From assembly GCA_902800365.1 (NCBI GenBank), contig CADCEF010000013.1:36658-100657 (forward strand): a stretch of 64,000 nucleotides of DNA, written 5' to 3'. A program made the position numbers and the translations under genes. The notes under the pieces were generated by a model, which had not been told where the DNA came from, searched no databases, and was given only the letters and a program-made list of their open reading frames with translations. This document shows, in pieces, positions 35,401 through 43,687 of this stretch (positions within the stretch are counted from its first letter, which is position 1; each line of letters begins with the position of its first letter). This DNA is from an uncultured Prevotella sp. (lineage in GTDB: Bacteria; Bacteroidota; Bacteroidia; Bacteroidales; Bacteroidaceae).

Positions 35401-36829
35401 TACCCTTGTTGTAGCCGCCGCTTAGTGCCAGGTTGTGATACGAATATCCCTTGTAGTCAAGCTGGCTAACCACTCCTTCTACGTTCACGTCGGGCTTCTT
35501 CCCCTCGTGCAGCATTCCGTTCAGCTTCAGGGCTGAGGTAAGTTTGCCAAGGTTGTTGTCGCCCAGAATCTTCTGCAGGTTCAGCTCGTTTATGTCTACC
35601 GTACCGCCGAATGTCTGGTCGGCAGCCAGGTTCATAGCTACCTTGGCGTCGCCGGCACCGGTGTGTATGTCGCTCTGAAGGGCTCCTGCGCCCTGCTTGT
35701 CGCGATGACAGGTGCCTTGTATCTGTATGTTGCCAAGGGTGGTGAGCTGCGATGGAATCTGTGGAAATACCTTTGCCAGCAGGTTCAGGTAACCCTCAGA
35801 CGCAGCCAGGCGGTTGAGCTGCAGATTCCATGATGGGCGCTGCTGCCAATGGCTTATCCAGCCGTTGGCGTTCAGGTCGAGCTCGTGCCCTGCCGATGAT
35901 ACCAGCAGGCTGGGAACGTGCAGCTCGGAGTCGGAGCCTCTAAAGCTGGTGGCGATGGAAATGGGGTTGCTTAAATCCTTTAGCTTAGGAACAAAACAAC
36001 TTAATTCTGAGGGAGTTATGCTTGTGTTTAAAATCTTTCCGTAGTAATCAAGTGAGCCCTTTTGCAGTCCGCTGTCGGTAAGCAGATAGCTGGCGCGGAG
36101 GCTGTCGATCTGTACACGCGACTGAGGCAACTCTACCAACAGATTCTCTAACTGCGACTGTTTCTTTCCTGCTGCCAGATAGAACTTGATGCGCTTTACG
36201 GTTAGTCCGCTCTGCTCCTTAAATTCCAGTCGCTTTACGTTTACGTTCAGCGAGTCGTCGGTCAGGGCGCGCAGGTTGATGTGGGCGCTGAGTCCCTGAA
36301 CCTTCAGGTGCTGCGGATTGAAAATGCCGCTGGTGCGCGGTTGGTCGAGCTGGTCGTATGTAAGACTTGAACGGCGTATAATCAGCGAGTTTATGCGCAG
36401 GTCGAGTGGGGTGTGACTGGTGGTATCCTTCGATGCCAGCGAGTCGAGTGCAAACTGGAAGTTGGGCTTGCTCTCGGCATCGGCCTTATATAATATGAAA
36501 TGTGCGCCAAAGAGCTGAGCCGATGAAATGGAGATTTTTCCATCCAGCAGCGGCAGCAGTTCCAGACGTACCGACAAACGACCCACCCGCAGCATCTCCT
36601 TCTGCTGCTGGTCCAGTATCTTAACATCATCTATGATTATACGGCTAAAGAGTCCCAGATCCACTCTGCCTACACTAACTTCGGTGCCGAGTTTATCTGA
36701 AATAGCCCCTGCAATTTTGCCTCCGATGAAGCGCTGCGCCTGGGGGATATATGATAGCGTCATAAGTGCCACATTAAGCAGTATGACACCCCAAATTGTC
36801 CAACTAACTAAACGTTTAAGTAACTTCAC
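32381..36829 (-). CDS. tamB: TamB-like translocation/assembly module protein
   Basis: This 1482-residue protein has an N-terminal signal anchor (about 9-28, SWTIWGVILLNVALMTLSYI). An AsmA-like start follows (VGRVDLGLFSRIIIDDVKILD), then a very long beta-rich body. The C-terminal DUF490/TamB domain (about 1030-1470) contains VDHGTYGITIQNIIKKNFTFNRGG, GGQPAQPQVDFDLEMP and QFGYRDNATHANPSFIGDFDVQYLL. TamB and related bridge proteins span the periplasm as a hydrophobic groove for lipid transport or barrel assembly. Bacteroidetes members are of this size. The GTG start lies 4 bp from a TAATTTTG box. The 3' end overlaps the EamA gene. Confidence 0.9.
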   Translation of the reverse strand: MKLLKRLVSWTIWGVILLNVALMTLSYIPQAQRFIGGKIAGAISDKLGTEVSVGRVDLGLFSRIIIDDVKILDQQQKEMLRVGRLSVRLELLPLLDGKISISSAQLFGAHFILYKADAESKPNFQFALDSLASKDTTSHTPLDLRINSLIIRRSSLTYDQLDQPRTSGIFNPQHLKVQGLSAHINLRALTDDSLNVNVKRLEFKEQSGLTVKRIKFYLAAGKKQSQLENLLVELPQSRVQIDSLRASYLLTDSGLQKGSLDYYGKILNTSITPSELSCFVPKLKDLSNPISIATSFRGSDSELHVPSLLVSSAGHELDLNANGWISHWQQRPSWNLQLNRLAASEGYLNLLAKVFPQIPSQLTTLGNIQIQGTCHRDKQGAGALQSDIHTGAGDAKVAMNLAADQTFGGTVDINELNLQKILGDNNLGKLTSALKLNGMLHEGKKPDVNVEGVVSQLDYKGYSYHNLALSGGYNKGIITSNLDINDPHLEAQIETTLSDEHISDNKLNNIKLQAAIIKIMPSALHLTDKWGDAAISGHLEADMTAHNLNDAQGNIRLSNFHMTAAGEHPAYSLDNLNITTGKDNGIHYLTVKSDFADAELKGQFDYSTLTASLTNLVKSKLPTLPGLPTTSKKTNNNFILRLMVSKSDWLNRLLGVDLKISQPITLQARVNDFTNELYLNGDLPSFAYNGSWYNDGFINISSPADTLRCNVSIQKLMDNGQHLDLGLSAHAANNNLTTSLIWDNHDSSERMSGQLNTIMQLYHNVANKPEAHLRIMPSHIILRGEGWDVEPSDVLYSDKFLLIDHFSVQHGKQHIIVDGIASKNETDSLTVDLSEVEVGYILDLVNFHSVEFSGKATGKAKASSLFDGFKANADLIVDEFKFERGRMGVLHAKANWNHEAEQIDIHAVANDGPEAQTRINGFVSPVHNTIDLAIEADGTSIEFMHNFTSSFLSSITGRGEGLARLSGTLDNINLTGQLVVDGEATVTPLNTTYKLVKDTVVMIPDEIELHNMRIVDALGNEGILSGGIHHEHLTNMSYDLFVRADNLLAYDFNDFGESTFYGTVYASGDVSISGHGNDVIINCNVTPQPGTVFVYNAASPDAISNQEFITWEQPSKANTANAGSGSQAATASSRADDTDIYINFIINANPSAAVKLLMDENTKDYITLYGNGALRASFHNKGSFNMFGTYTVDHGTYGITIQNIIKKNFTFNRGGTIVFGGDPYQAALNLQAVYTVSGVSLSDLNIGNSFTNNTIRVNCLMNIGGQPAQPQVDFDLEMPTVNADEQQMVRSIINGQQEMNQQVVYLLAIGRFYNQGANNSGTNERTDQTTLAMQSFLSGTLSSQINTLINQFIKNDNWNFGANISTGNEGWHNAEYEGIINGRMLNNRLLINGQFGYRDNATHANPSFIGDFDVQYLLYPNGNLALKVYNQTNDRYFTKSSLNTQGIGLIMKKDFNGIRDLFSSKKRKKKSAAADVKEDHSK

Positions 36830-36833
36830 GAGG

Positions 36834-36841
36834 CAAAATTA
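36834..36841 (-). promoter_or_regulatory. -7 box for tamB, almost no leader
   Basis: The reverse strand reads TAATTTTG; the GTG start is 5 nt past the box. Confidence 0.45.
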
Positions 36842-36905
36842 CGACAATTTGTTTGGATTTGGGCATTTTTTTTCCATTATTTGTAGTTATGTGGCATTTT
36901 TTTAG

Positions 36906-36913
36906 TAATTTTG
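36906..36913 (+). promoter_or_regulatory. -7 box for the nqr operon
   Basis: TAATTTTG lies 40 bp upstream of nqrA ATG. Confidence 0.6.
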
Positions 36914-36953
36914 CACTCGATTCGTGAATCTATTCTATAAATTTCTGATATAA

Positions 36954-38297
36954 ATGGCAAATGTGATTAAGTTACGCAAAGGCTTAGACATTACCCTTGA
37001 GGGCAAGGCCGAGGAGAAGAAAATCCAGCTGAAATCAAACGGCAAGTTCGCGCTTGTACCCGATGATTTCGAGGGTGTAACTCCAAAGGTTGTTGTCAAG
37101 GAGGGCGATAAGGTCAAGGCCGGGGATGCTCTGTTCGTTAACAAGCAGTATCCTGAGGTTAAGTTTGCCTCGCCAGTTAGCGGAACAGTCCGCGAGGTGG
37201 TTCGTGGTGAACGTAGAAAAGTGCTCTGCGTGAGAGTGGATGCCGACGAGAAGCAGGAGTTCGTTGACTTCGGCAAGAAGGATGTCGGCACGCTTACTGG
37301 CGAGCAAGTTATTAACGCATTGTTGGAAGCAGGTATCTTCGGATACATCAACCAGTTGCCTTATGCTGTGTCAACCAATTCAAGTGTGCAGCCTAAGGCA
37401 ATTTTTGTATCTGCTCTGCGCGACAAGCCTCTGGCATGCAACTTCGAGTACGAGGTTGAGGGCCAGGAGCAGGACTTCCAGACAGGTATCTCGGCTCTGG
37501 CTAAGATTGCCAAGACCTATCTGGGTGTAGGTGTAGGCTCAAAGCTTGAGAGCGTTAAGGATGCTGAGGTTACCGTGTTCGATGGCAAGTGCCCAGCAGG
37601 TAACGTAGGTGTTCAGGTTAACAACATCGACCCAGTTAACAAGGGTGAGGTGGTTTGGACCATCGGCGATCCAACAGTAGTGCTGTTCATTGGCCGCCTG
37701 TTCAATACAGGTAAGGTTGACCTGCGCCGTACCGTAGCTCTGTGTGGTAGCGAGGTTAAGAACCCTGCCTGCGTTGATATGCTGGTAGGCGAGGAGCTCT
37801 CTACTCTGCTCAGCAACAGCTACGATGCACAGAAGAGCGTTCGTATTATCAATGGTAACGTGCTTACAGGCCGCCCAACCACTAAGGACGGATTCCTTGG
37901 TGCTCACACCAGCGAGATTACAGTTATCCCCGAGGGTAACGATGCTGATGAGATGCTGGGTTGGATTCTGCCCCGCTTCAAGCAGTTCTCTGTTAACCGC
38001 AGCTATTTCTCATGGCTGTGTGGCAAGAAGCAGTATGCTCTCGATGCCCGCGTAAAGGGTGGCGAGCGCCACATGATTATGAGTGGTGAGTACGATAAGG
38101 TGCTGCCTATGGACATCTACGGCGAGTACCTCATCAAGTCTATCATCGCTGGCGATATCGACCGTCAGGAGGCTCTGGGTATCTACGAGGTAAGTCCTGA
38201 GGATTTCGCTCTCGCAGAGTTCGTGGATAGCTCTAAGCTGGAGTTGCAACGCATTGTACGTGAAGGTCTTAACATCCTCCGTAAGGAGAATGCTTAA
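36954..38297 (+). CDS. nqrA: Na+-translocating NADH:quinone reductase subunit A
   Basis: This 447-residue peripheral subunit of the Na+-NQR complex pumps sodium while oxidising NADH. The N-terminal segment IKLRKGLDITLEGKAEEK and the barrel-sandwich VKEGDKVKAGDALFVNK correspond to the RnfC/NqrA start. GRPTTKDGFLGAHTSEITVIPEG and SWLCGKKQYALDARVKGGERHMIMSG are NqrA signatures. It is the first gene of the complete six-gene operon. A 34-bp gap of heptamer repeats separates it from nqrB. Confidence 0.95.
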   Translation: MANVIKLRKGLDITLEGKAEEKKIQLKSNGKFALVPDDFEGVTPKVVVKEGDKVKAGDALFVNKQYPEVKFASPVSGTVREVVRGERRKVLCVRVDADEKQEFVDFGKKDVGTLTGEQVINALLEAGIFGYINQLPYAVSTNSSVQPKAIFVSALRDKPLACNFEYEVEGQEQDFQTGISALAKIAKTYLGVGVGSKLESVKDAEVTVFDGKCPAGNVGVQVNNIDPVNKGEVVWTIGDPTVVLFIGRLFNTGKVDLRRTVALCGSEVKNPACVDMLVGEELSTLLSNSYDAQKSVRIINGNVLTGRPTTKDGFLGAHTSEITVIPEGNDADEMLGWILPRFKQFSVNRSYFSWLCGKKQYALDARVKGGERHMIMSGEYDKVLPMDIYGEYLIKSIIAGDIDRQEALGIYEVSPEDFALAEFVDSSKLELQRIVREGLNILRKENA

Positions 38298-38324
38298 TGT
38301 TTCATGTTTAACGTTTAATGTTTA
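38297..38324. repeat. Four 7-bp units (ATGTTTA type) between nqrA and nqrB
   Basis: Units are ATGTTTC, ATGTTTA, ACGTTTA and ATGTTTA. They fill most of the nqrA-nqrB gap. A second array of the same type lies between nqrE and nqrF. Confidence 0.75.
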
Positions 38325-38331
38325 ATATAAT

Positions 38332-39492
38332 ATGTCAGCATTAAGAAATTATCTCAATAAGATAAAGCCGAACTTTGAGGAGGGTGGCAAGCTTCATGCC
38401 TTCCGCTCTGTGTTCGACGGCTTTGAGACCTTCCTTTATGTGCCTAACGACACAGCGAAGGCTGGTGGCGTGAATATTCACGATTCCATCGACTCGAAGC
38501 GCATTATGAGTATGGTGGTTATCGCCCTGATGCCCGCCATGCTGTTTGGTATGTATAACATCGGCTATCAGAACTATCTGGCAGCAGGTACACTCGCCGG
38601 CGCAAGCTTCTTCGAGCTCTTTGCTTACGGTTTCCTGGCTGTTTTGCCAAAGATTCTGGTTAGCTACATCGTAGGTCTGGGCATCGAGTTTGCCTGGGCA
38701 CAGTGGAAGGGTGAGGAAATCCAGGAGGGTTACCTCGTTTCTGGTATCATCATTCCATTGATTATTCCTATTGGTTGCCCACTGTGGATGCTGGCTCTGG
38801 CCTGCGCATTCTCGGTTATCTTCTGTAAGGAGATATTCGGTGGTACAGGTATGAACATCTTCAACCCAGCTGTTGCAGCTCGTATGTTCCTGTTCTTCGC
38901 TTATCCTTCAAAGATGACTGGCGATACCGTTTGGGTGGCTCAGAGCTCTATCTTCGGTCTGGGTAACGACCTGCCCGATGGATTCACAGCTGCTACACCA
39001 CTCGGTCAGCTGGCTCAGAACATCACCCCCGATGCTTCTATCCTCGATATGGCCCTCGGATTCATCCCTGGTTCTATCGGTGAGACCAGCCTCGTTGCCA
39101 TCGCCATCGGTGCTGCTATCCTGCTGTGGACAGGCATCGCTTCTTGGCGCACCATGATCAGCGTATTCGTTGGTGGTATCGCACTTGCAGTACTCTTCGA
39201 GCAGACTGGTCAGGGCATGACATGGTGGCATCACCTGGTAATGGGTGGTTTCGCATTCGGTGCTGTGTTTATGGCTACCGACCCTGTTACATCATGCCGC
39301 ACCACCACAGGTCAGTATATCTACGGATTCCTGATTGGCGCTATGGCCATCATCATCCGTGTATTGAATGCCGGTTATCCTGAGGGTATGATGCTCGCCA
39401 TCTTCTTTGGTAACATGTTTGCTCCTACTATCGACCACTTCGTTGTGGAGCGCAATATCTCTAACCGTTTAAAGAGAGGAGGTCGCAAATGA
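38332..39492 (+). CDS. nqrB: Na+-NQR subunit B
   Basis: This 386-residue integral membrane subunit carries covalently bound FMN and forms the Na+ path with NqrD and NqrE. Many hydrophobic helices are visible. NIFNPAVAARMFLFFAYP and DGFTAATPLGQLAQ are family blocks; the Thr in the latter is the probable FMN attachment site, although the usual SGAT is TAAT here. GAVFMATDPVTSCRTTTGQYIYG is also typical. The N-terminus (NYLNKIKPNFEEGGKLHAF) is the usual cytoplasmic arm. The stop overlaps the nqrC start by 4 bp. Confidence 0.95.
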   Translation: MSALRNYLNKIKPNFEEGGKLHAFRSVFDGFETFLYVPNDTAKAGGVNIHDSIDSKRIMSMVVIALMPAMLFGMYNIGYQNYLAAGTLAGASFFELFAYGFLAVLPKILVSYIVGLGIEFAWAQWKGEEIQEGYLVSGIIIPLIIPIGCPLWMLALACAFSVIFCKEIFGGTGMNIFNPAVAARMFLFFAYPSKMTGDTVWVAQSSIFGLGNDLPDGFTAATPLGQLAQNITPDASILDMALGFIPGSIGETSLVAIAIGAAILLWTGIASWRTMISVFVGGIALAVLFEQTGQGMTWWHHLVMGGFAFGAVFMATDPVTSCRTTTGQYIYGFLIGAMAIIIRVLNAGYPEGMMLAIFFGNMFAPTIDHFVVERNISNRLKRGGRK

Positions 39493-40103
39493 AACTGAAT
39501 ACAAACTCTAACGCGTACATTATTATATATAGCGCGATAATGGTGGTTATCGTAGCCTTCCTGCTGGCATTTGTCTATCAGGCATTGAAGCCTATGCAGG
39601 ATGCTAACGTAGCACTTGATGTTAAGAAGCAGATTCTCTACTCGCTCAACATCCGCGACCTTGATGGTTCGGCTGCCGAGGCAAAGTATTCTGAGGTAGT
39701 TAAGAACGAGACAGAGAAAGACGGACAGAAGCTCTATGAGTGCCAGATTGATGGCAAAAACATAGTTGTGGCCAGCCTTAAGGGAATGGGTCTCTGGGGC
39801 GGCATCAGTGGCTATCTGGCTATCGACCCCGAGGGTAAGGTTTACGGTGCCTACTTCAACCACGAAGGTGAGACCGCTGGTCTGGGTGCTGAAATCAAGG
39901 ACTCTCAGGCTTGGCAGGAGAAGTTCATCGGCAAGCAGATCTGGGACGAGAACGGCAACGTAGTACTCTCAGTAGTTAAGAAGGTTGAGAACCCCGCTAC
40001 TCAGGTTGACTGTGTAACTGGTGCAACCCTCACTTCGAATGGTGTTGATGCCATGCTGAAGGACGGCCTGAAGAATGTTAAACCAAATGCAGAGGAGGAG
40101 TAA
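39489..40103 (+). CDS. nqrC: Na+-NQR subunit C
   Basis: This 204-residue subunit has one N-terminal membrane helix (about 9-29, AYIIIYSAIMVVIVAFLLAF) and a periplasmic FMN-binding domain. The covalent FMN motif is VTGATLTSNGVD, with the Thr in the canonical SGAT(L)T position. GMGLWGGISGYLAIDPEGKVYG and HEGETAGLGAEI are NqrC blocks. It is shorter than the Vibrio protein (about 257 residues), as usual in Bacteroidales. It is followed 4 bp later by nqrD. Confidence 0.94.
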   Translation: MKLNTNSNAYIIIYSAIMVVIVAFLLAFVYQALKPMQDANVALDVKKQILYSLNIRDLDGSAAEAKYSEVVKNETEKDGQKLYECQIDGKNIVVASLKGMGLWGGISGYLAIDPEGKVYGAYFNHEGETAGLGAEIKDSQAWQEKFIGKQIWDENGNVVLSVVKKVENPATQVDCVTGATLTSNGVDAMLKDGLKNVKPNAEEE

Positions 40104-40107
40104 GATT

Positions 40108-40731
40108 ATGGCATTATTCAGTAAACAAAATAAGGAGGTTTTTACAAACCCATTAAACGTCGACCATCCTATTCTCGGACAGGTGCTGGGCATCTGCTCG
40201 GCATTGGCTGTAACATCACAGCTTAAGCCTGCCATCGTAATGGGTCTCGCCGTTACTGTGATTACCGCTTTCTCTAACGTAATCATCTCTATCATCCGCA
40301 ACACTATCCCTAACCGCATCCGTATTGTGGTTCAGTTGGTAGTTGTGGCTGCTCTTGTAACCATCGTTTCTCAGATTCTGAAGGCTTTCGCTTACGATGT
40401 CAGCGTTCAGCTCTCTGTGTATGTAGGTCTTATCATCACCAACTGTATCCTGATGGGCCGCCTCGAGGCATTCGCTATGCAGAACAAGCCTTGGCCATCG
40501 TTCCTCGATGGAGTAGGTAACGGTCTGGGCTACGCTATGATTCTGGTTATCGTTGGTGCCGTTCGTGAGCTGCTGGGCCGCGGCAGTCTGCTTGGCTTCC
40601 AGCTCATTCCCGATGCCTGCTACGACTTCGGTTACGTTAACAACGGTATGATGACGATGCCAGCTATGGCGCTGATTCTCGTGGGATGTGTGATTTGGGT
40701 TCATCGTGCTTACTTTTATAAGGAGAAATAA
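40108..40731 (+). CDS. nqrD: Na+-NQR subunit D
   Basis: This 207-residue integral membrane subunit starts at ATG 40108 rather than the upstream in-frame codons, because 40108 follows directly after the nqrC stop and gives the usual MALFSKQNKEVFTNPLNVDHPIL start (quoted in part). Six helices are expected; ITNCILMGRLEAFAM and the GNGLGYAMILVIVGAVRELLGRG segment contain the conserved NqrD/RnfE cysteine and Arg/Glu residues. Together with NqrE it holds the intramembrane iron site. Confidence 0.94.
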   Translation: MALFSKQNKEVFTNPLNVDHPILGQVLGICSALAVTSQLKPAIVMGLAVTVITAFSNVIISIIRNTIPNRIRIVVQLVVVAALVTIVSQILKAFAYDVSVQLSVYVGLIITNCILMGRLEAFAMQNKPWPSFLDGVGNGLGYAMILVIVGAVRELLGRGSLLGFQLIPDACYDFGYVNNGMMTMPAMALILVGCVIWVHRAYFYKEK

Positions 40732-40734
40732 GAT

Positions 40735-41361
40735 ATGGAACACGCAATATCATTACTATTCAGGTCGATTTTTGTCGACAATATGATCTTCGCCTTCTTC
40801 CTCGGCATGTGCTCTTATCTGGCTGTGTCGAAGACTGTGAAGACTTCGCTGGGACTCGGTCTCGCTGTGACCTTCGTGCTCACCGTTACCGTTCCTGTTA
40901 ACTATCTGTTGCAGACCAAGGTGCTGGGCCCCGACTGCCTTGTTGAGGGTGTCGACCTCAGCTACCTCAGCTTCATCCTCTTCATCGCCGTTATTGCCGG
41001 TATGGTGCAGTTGGTTGAGATGACAGTAGAGAAGTACTCACCATCGCTCTATGCAGCGCTGGGTATCTTCCTGCCTCTGATTGCCGTAAACTGCGCTATC
41101 ATGGGTGCATCGCTGTTCATGCAGCAGCGCATCCTGATGGACCCCTCTAACTCGCAGGCCATCACCAGCGTTTGGGATGCCATCATCTATGGCTTCGGCT
41201 CTGGTCTCGGTTGGGCTCTGGCCATCGTGGCTATGGGTGCCATCCGCGAGAAGATGCAGTACTCGGATGTGCCCAAGCCTCTGCAGGGCCTCGGCATCGT
41301 GTTTATCACCGTGGGCCTCATGGCTATGGCTATGATGTGTTTCTCAGGCCTTAACATATAA
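40735..41361 (+). CDS. nqrE: Na+-NQR subunit E
   Basis: This 208-residue subunit, homologous to NqrD, begins [29 protein letters not shown], which carries the first conserved Cys near residue 25. [13 protein letters not shown] contains the second Cys of the iron site. The helix count and length fit the family. It lies 3 bp after nqrD and is followed by a second heptamer array before nqrF. Confidence 0.95.
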   Translation: MEHAISLLFRSIFVDNMIFAFFLGMCSYLAVSKTVKTSLGLGLAVTFVLTVTVPVNYLLQTKVLGPDCLVEGVDLSYLSFILFIAVIAGMVQLVEMTVEKYSPSLYAALGIFLPLIAVNCAIMGASLFMQQRILMDPSNSQAITSVWDAIIYGFGSGLGWALAIVAMGAIREKMQYSDVPKPLQGLGIVFITVGLMAMAMMCFSGLNI

Positions 41362-41388
41362 TGGTCAATGTTCAATGTTAAATGTTCA
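41361..41388. repeat. Four 7-bp units (ATGTTCA type) between nqrE and nqrF
   Basis: Units are ATGGTCA, ATGTTCA, ATGTTAA and ATGTTCA. The last unit supplies an ATG (41382) in frame with nqrF. Since 7 is not a multiple of 3, successive ATGs fall in different frames. Confidence 0.75.
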
Positions 41389-41396
41389 ATGAATTT

Positions 41397-42665
41397 ATGG
41401 CACAGTTTATAGCATATAGTATAGGGGTTTTCCTCGCGGTAATCATCCTGCTGGTGATTATCCTGTTGGTGGCTAAGAAGTATCTCAGCCCCAGCGGTAA
41501 TGTGAATATTACAGTTAACGGTGATAAGGTGCTCAACGTACCACAGGGCAACAACCTGATGGCTACCCTCAACGAGAACGGCATTTTCTTGCCTTCTGCT
41601 TGTGGTGGTAAGGCCAGCTGCGGACAGTGTAAGGTTCAGGTGCTCGAGGGCGGTGGCGAGATTCTCGACTCAGAGAAGCCTCACTTCACCCGTAAGCAGA
41701 TTAAGGACCATTGGCGCCTGGGTTGCCAGTGCAAGGTTAAGGGCGACCTGAAGATTCATGTAGATGAGTCAATCCTCGGCGTTAAGGAATACGAGTGTAC
41801 CGTTATCTCTAACAAGAACGTGGCTACCTTCATCAAGGAGTTCAAGGTGCAGCTGCCTGCTGGCGAGCACATGGACTTCCTGCCTGGTTCGTACGCTCAG
41901 ATCAAGATTCCTAAGTTTGATTGCATCGACTACGATAAGGATATCGACAAGAGCCTGATTGGCGACGAGTATCTGCCCGCATGGGAGAAGTTCGGACTGT
42001 TCCCACTCAAGTGTAAGAACCCCGAGGACACCATCCGTGCTTACTCAATGGCCAACTATCCTGCCGAGGGCGATGTATTCATGCTTACAGTACGTATCGC
42101 CACACCTCCATTCAAGGCCGACCGCAGTGGCTTCATGGATGTAAACCCAGGTATCGCTTCATCTTACATCTTCTCGCTGAAACCAGGCGACAAGGTAATC
42201 ATGAGCGGACCTTTCGGCGACTTCCACCCACACTTCGACTCGAAGAAGGAGATGATCTGGGTTGGTGGTGGTGCCGGTATGGCTCCTCTGCGTGCTCAGA
42301 TCATGCACATGACAAAGACTCTGCACACCACCGATCGCGAGATGCACTATTTCTATGGTGCACGTGCGCTGAACGAGGTGTTCTATCTCGAGGATTTCCT
42401 CGGACTGGAGAAGGAGTACCCCAACTTCCACTTCCACCTGGCGCTCGACCGTCCAGACCCTGCAGCCGATGCAGCTGGCGTAAAGTACACACCGGGATTT
42501 GTTCACAACGTGATGTTCGAGACCTATCTGAAGGATCACGATGCTCCCGAGGATATCGAGTACTACATGTGCGGTCCTGGCCCTATGTCGAAGGCCGTTG
42601 TGGGCATGCTCGACTCTCTCGGCGTAGATCCCGAGTCAATCATGTACGATAACTTCGGCGGATAA
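41397..42665 (+). CDS. nqrF: Na+-NQR subunit F, NADH-oxidising
   Basis: This 422-residue entry subunit has one N-terminal helix (about 5-28), a [2Fe-2S] ferredoxin domain (SACGGKASCGQCKVQVL with a later GCQC), and an FAD/NADH reductase domain. The reductase has RAYSMANYP for FAD, GGGAGMAPLRAQI for NADH and a C-terminal MCGPGPMSKAV block. An in-frame ATG at 41382 lies inside the heptamer repeat array; I chose 41397 because the distance to the IGVFL helix matches other Bacteroidales NqrF proteins. It is the last gene of the operon and is followed by a terminator. Confidence 0.93.
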   Translation: MAQFIAYSIGVFLAVIILLVIILLVAKKYLSPSGNVNITVNGDKVLNVPQGNNLMATLNENGIFLPSACGGKASCGQCKVQVLEGGGEILDSEKPHFTRKQIKDHWRLGCQCKVKGDLKIHVDESILGVKEYECTVISNKNVATFIKEFKVQLPAGEHMDFLPGSYAQIKIPKFDCIDYDKDIDKSLIGDEYLPAWEKFGLFPLKCKNPEDTIRAYSMANYPAEGDVFMLTVRIATPPFKADRSGFMDVNPGIASSYIFSLKPGDKVIMSGPFGDFHPHFDSKKEMIWVGGGAGMAPLRAQIMHMTKTLHTTDREMHYFYGARALNEVFYLEDFLGLEKEYPNFHFHLALDRPDPAADAAGVKYTPGFVHNVMFETYLKDHDAPEDIEYYMCGPGPMSKAVVGMLDSLGVDPESIMYDNFGG

Positions 42666-42696
42666 CCTTTCGGTTAATTCCCCGCAAACAATAAGC

Positions 42697-42728
42697 AAAG
42701 TGCAGCAACCCGATGGTTACTGCACTTT
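42697..42728 (+). terminator. Terminator of the nqr operon
   Basis: A 13-bp stem with one mismatch (AAAGTGCAG at 42697-42705 pairs with 42720-42728; ACC pairs with GGT) has loop CGAT, then CTTTTTG. Confidence 0.88.
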
Positions 42729-42755
42729 CTTTTTGTCTTCAGGGCTGCGTTTCGG

Positions 42756-42863
42756 CTAAGCCCCAACTCCCATGCACGAGGTTGCCCCCAGTGCCGTCAC
42801 AATCGCTGTAGCGATAGATGCAATCATCTGCACGATGAACTTAATAGTCTCTCTCTTAGTCAT
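42756..42863 (-). CDS. Smalltalk-family micro-protein
   Basis: This 35-residue ORF is too short for routine calling. It reads MTKRETIKFIVQMIASIATA, then IVTALGATSCMGVGA. A charged N-terminus precedes a hydrophobic helix with Ala/Thr/Ile and a terminal TSCMG, the layout of the Bacteroidales proteins annotated as 'smalltalk protein'. A near-consensus ribosome-binding site (AAGGAG) lies about 10 nt upstream, unusual here and in favour of real translation. It follows the HU-like gene by 15 bp, the usual partner of these micro-proteins. Function unknown; a single-pass inner-membrane or lipoprotein-like peptide is possible. Confidence 0.75.
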   Translation of the reverse strand: MTKRETIKFIVQMIASIATAIVTALGATSCMGVGA

Positions 42864-42878
42864 AAGTCATCTCCTTTC

Positions 42879-43403
42879 TTAATCGCCCTCACCTGGGTCA
42901 TCGCTCGAGATTGGCGGATTGCTCTGGTTGCCACCGTTCTGGTTACCATTCTCATTATCCTCAATGTCGCCACTGTCGCCGCTGGTTACACGCTTCAGCA
43001 CGTTTCCATCCTCGTCCAGACAGGTAATCTGGATACTGGTATTCTTCAGCTCATCCTTCACCTCAGTGTTAGGTGTGAAAATGATTCGGCGCACACTAAT
43101 CAGACCGGTCTTCACGTCCTCCAGATTCTCTACCGCCTTACTGCGAACGCCGAAGCGCATGGTTCCCAGTCCTGGCAGTGGGATAGAGTGACCCTCTGTG
43201 GCCCACGTGCGAATTACCTCGCCTGCAGCATCCCAAGCTGCTTTGATAACACCTGCAGATATTCCGCTGTGGGTAGCAGCCTCTGCGAATACCTTCTTCT
43301 CCTGAATGGGTGAATACAGATCAGGGCGCATCACGAACTTCTTAACACCAGGTTTGTTGCCGATTTTAAGCACTCGGCGCTGTGCAATTACTTTAATCGC
43401 CAT
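42879..43403 (-). CDS. HU-like DNA-binding protein with acidic tail
   Basis: This 174-residue protein has an HU/IHF-type fold at about 1-125 of the Bacteroidetes HU-HIG type: VFAEAATHSGISAGVIKAAWDAAGEVIRTWATEGHSIPLPGLGTMRFGV is cited in part as GHSIPLPGLGTMRFG. A low-complexity Gly/Asn/Asp-rich tail (about 145-174) ends DDPGEGD. Genes of this kind are scattered in many copies in Bacteroidales genomes, usually next to a smalltalk gene and phage-like lysis or primase genes. The role is probably DNA binding or nucleoid or replicon association. Confidence 0.85.
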   Translation of the reverse strand: MAIKVIAQRRVLKIGNKPGVKKFVMRPDLYSPIQEKKVFAEAATHSGISAGVIKAAWDAAGEVIRTWATEGHSIPLPGLGTMRFGVRSKAVENLEDVKTGLISVRRIIFTPNTEVKDELKNTSIQITCLDEDGNVLKRVTSGDSGDIEDNENGNQNGGNQSNPPISSDDPGEGD

Positions 43404-43590
43404 AATTCAATTTAGTTTAGTTTTTGTGTTGTTATAATTTTTGTTATTATTCTCGTTGTCTCTATTTTGAGCCGCTATACACTACGATTAAAGGTTGCAA
43501 CAGCTAGAATTAATGCGCGCAATTTCCAGATTTAAATCTCGCAATTTTTATCCTTAATACCGCCGCCCGCGTTCTCTCATATTGACAATG

Positions 43591-43598
43591 CAAAGGTA
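43591..43598 (-). promoter_or_regulatory. -7 box for HU-like/smalltalk unit
   Basis: The reverse strand reads TACCTTTG, giving a leader of about 180 nt before the HU-like ATG. Confidence 0.5.
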
Positions 43599-43687
43599 CG
43601 AAATTTTTAAGCCAATTTCAAGAAATCGGGCTTCAACTCTCCGTTAAAATATGTAAACGTCATAACTATTGTGCATATATGATTTTG

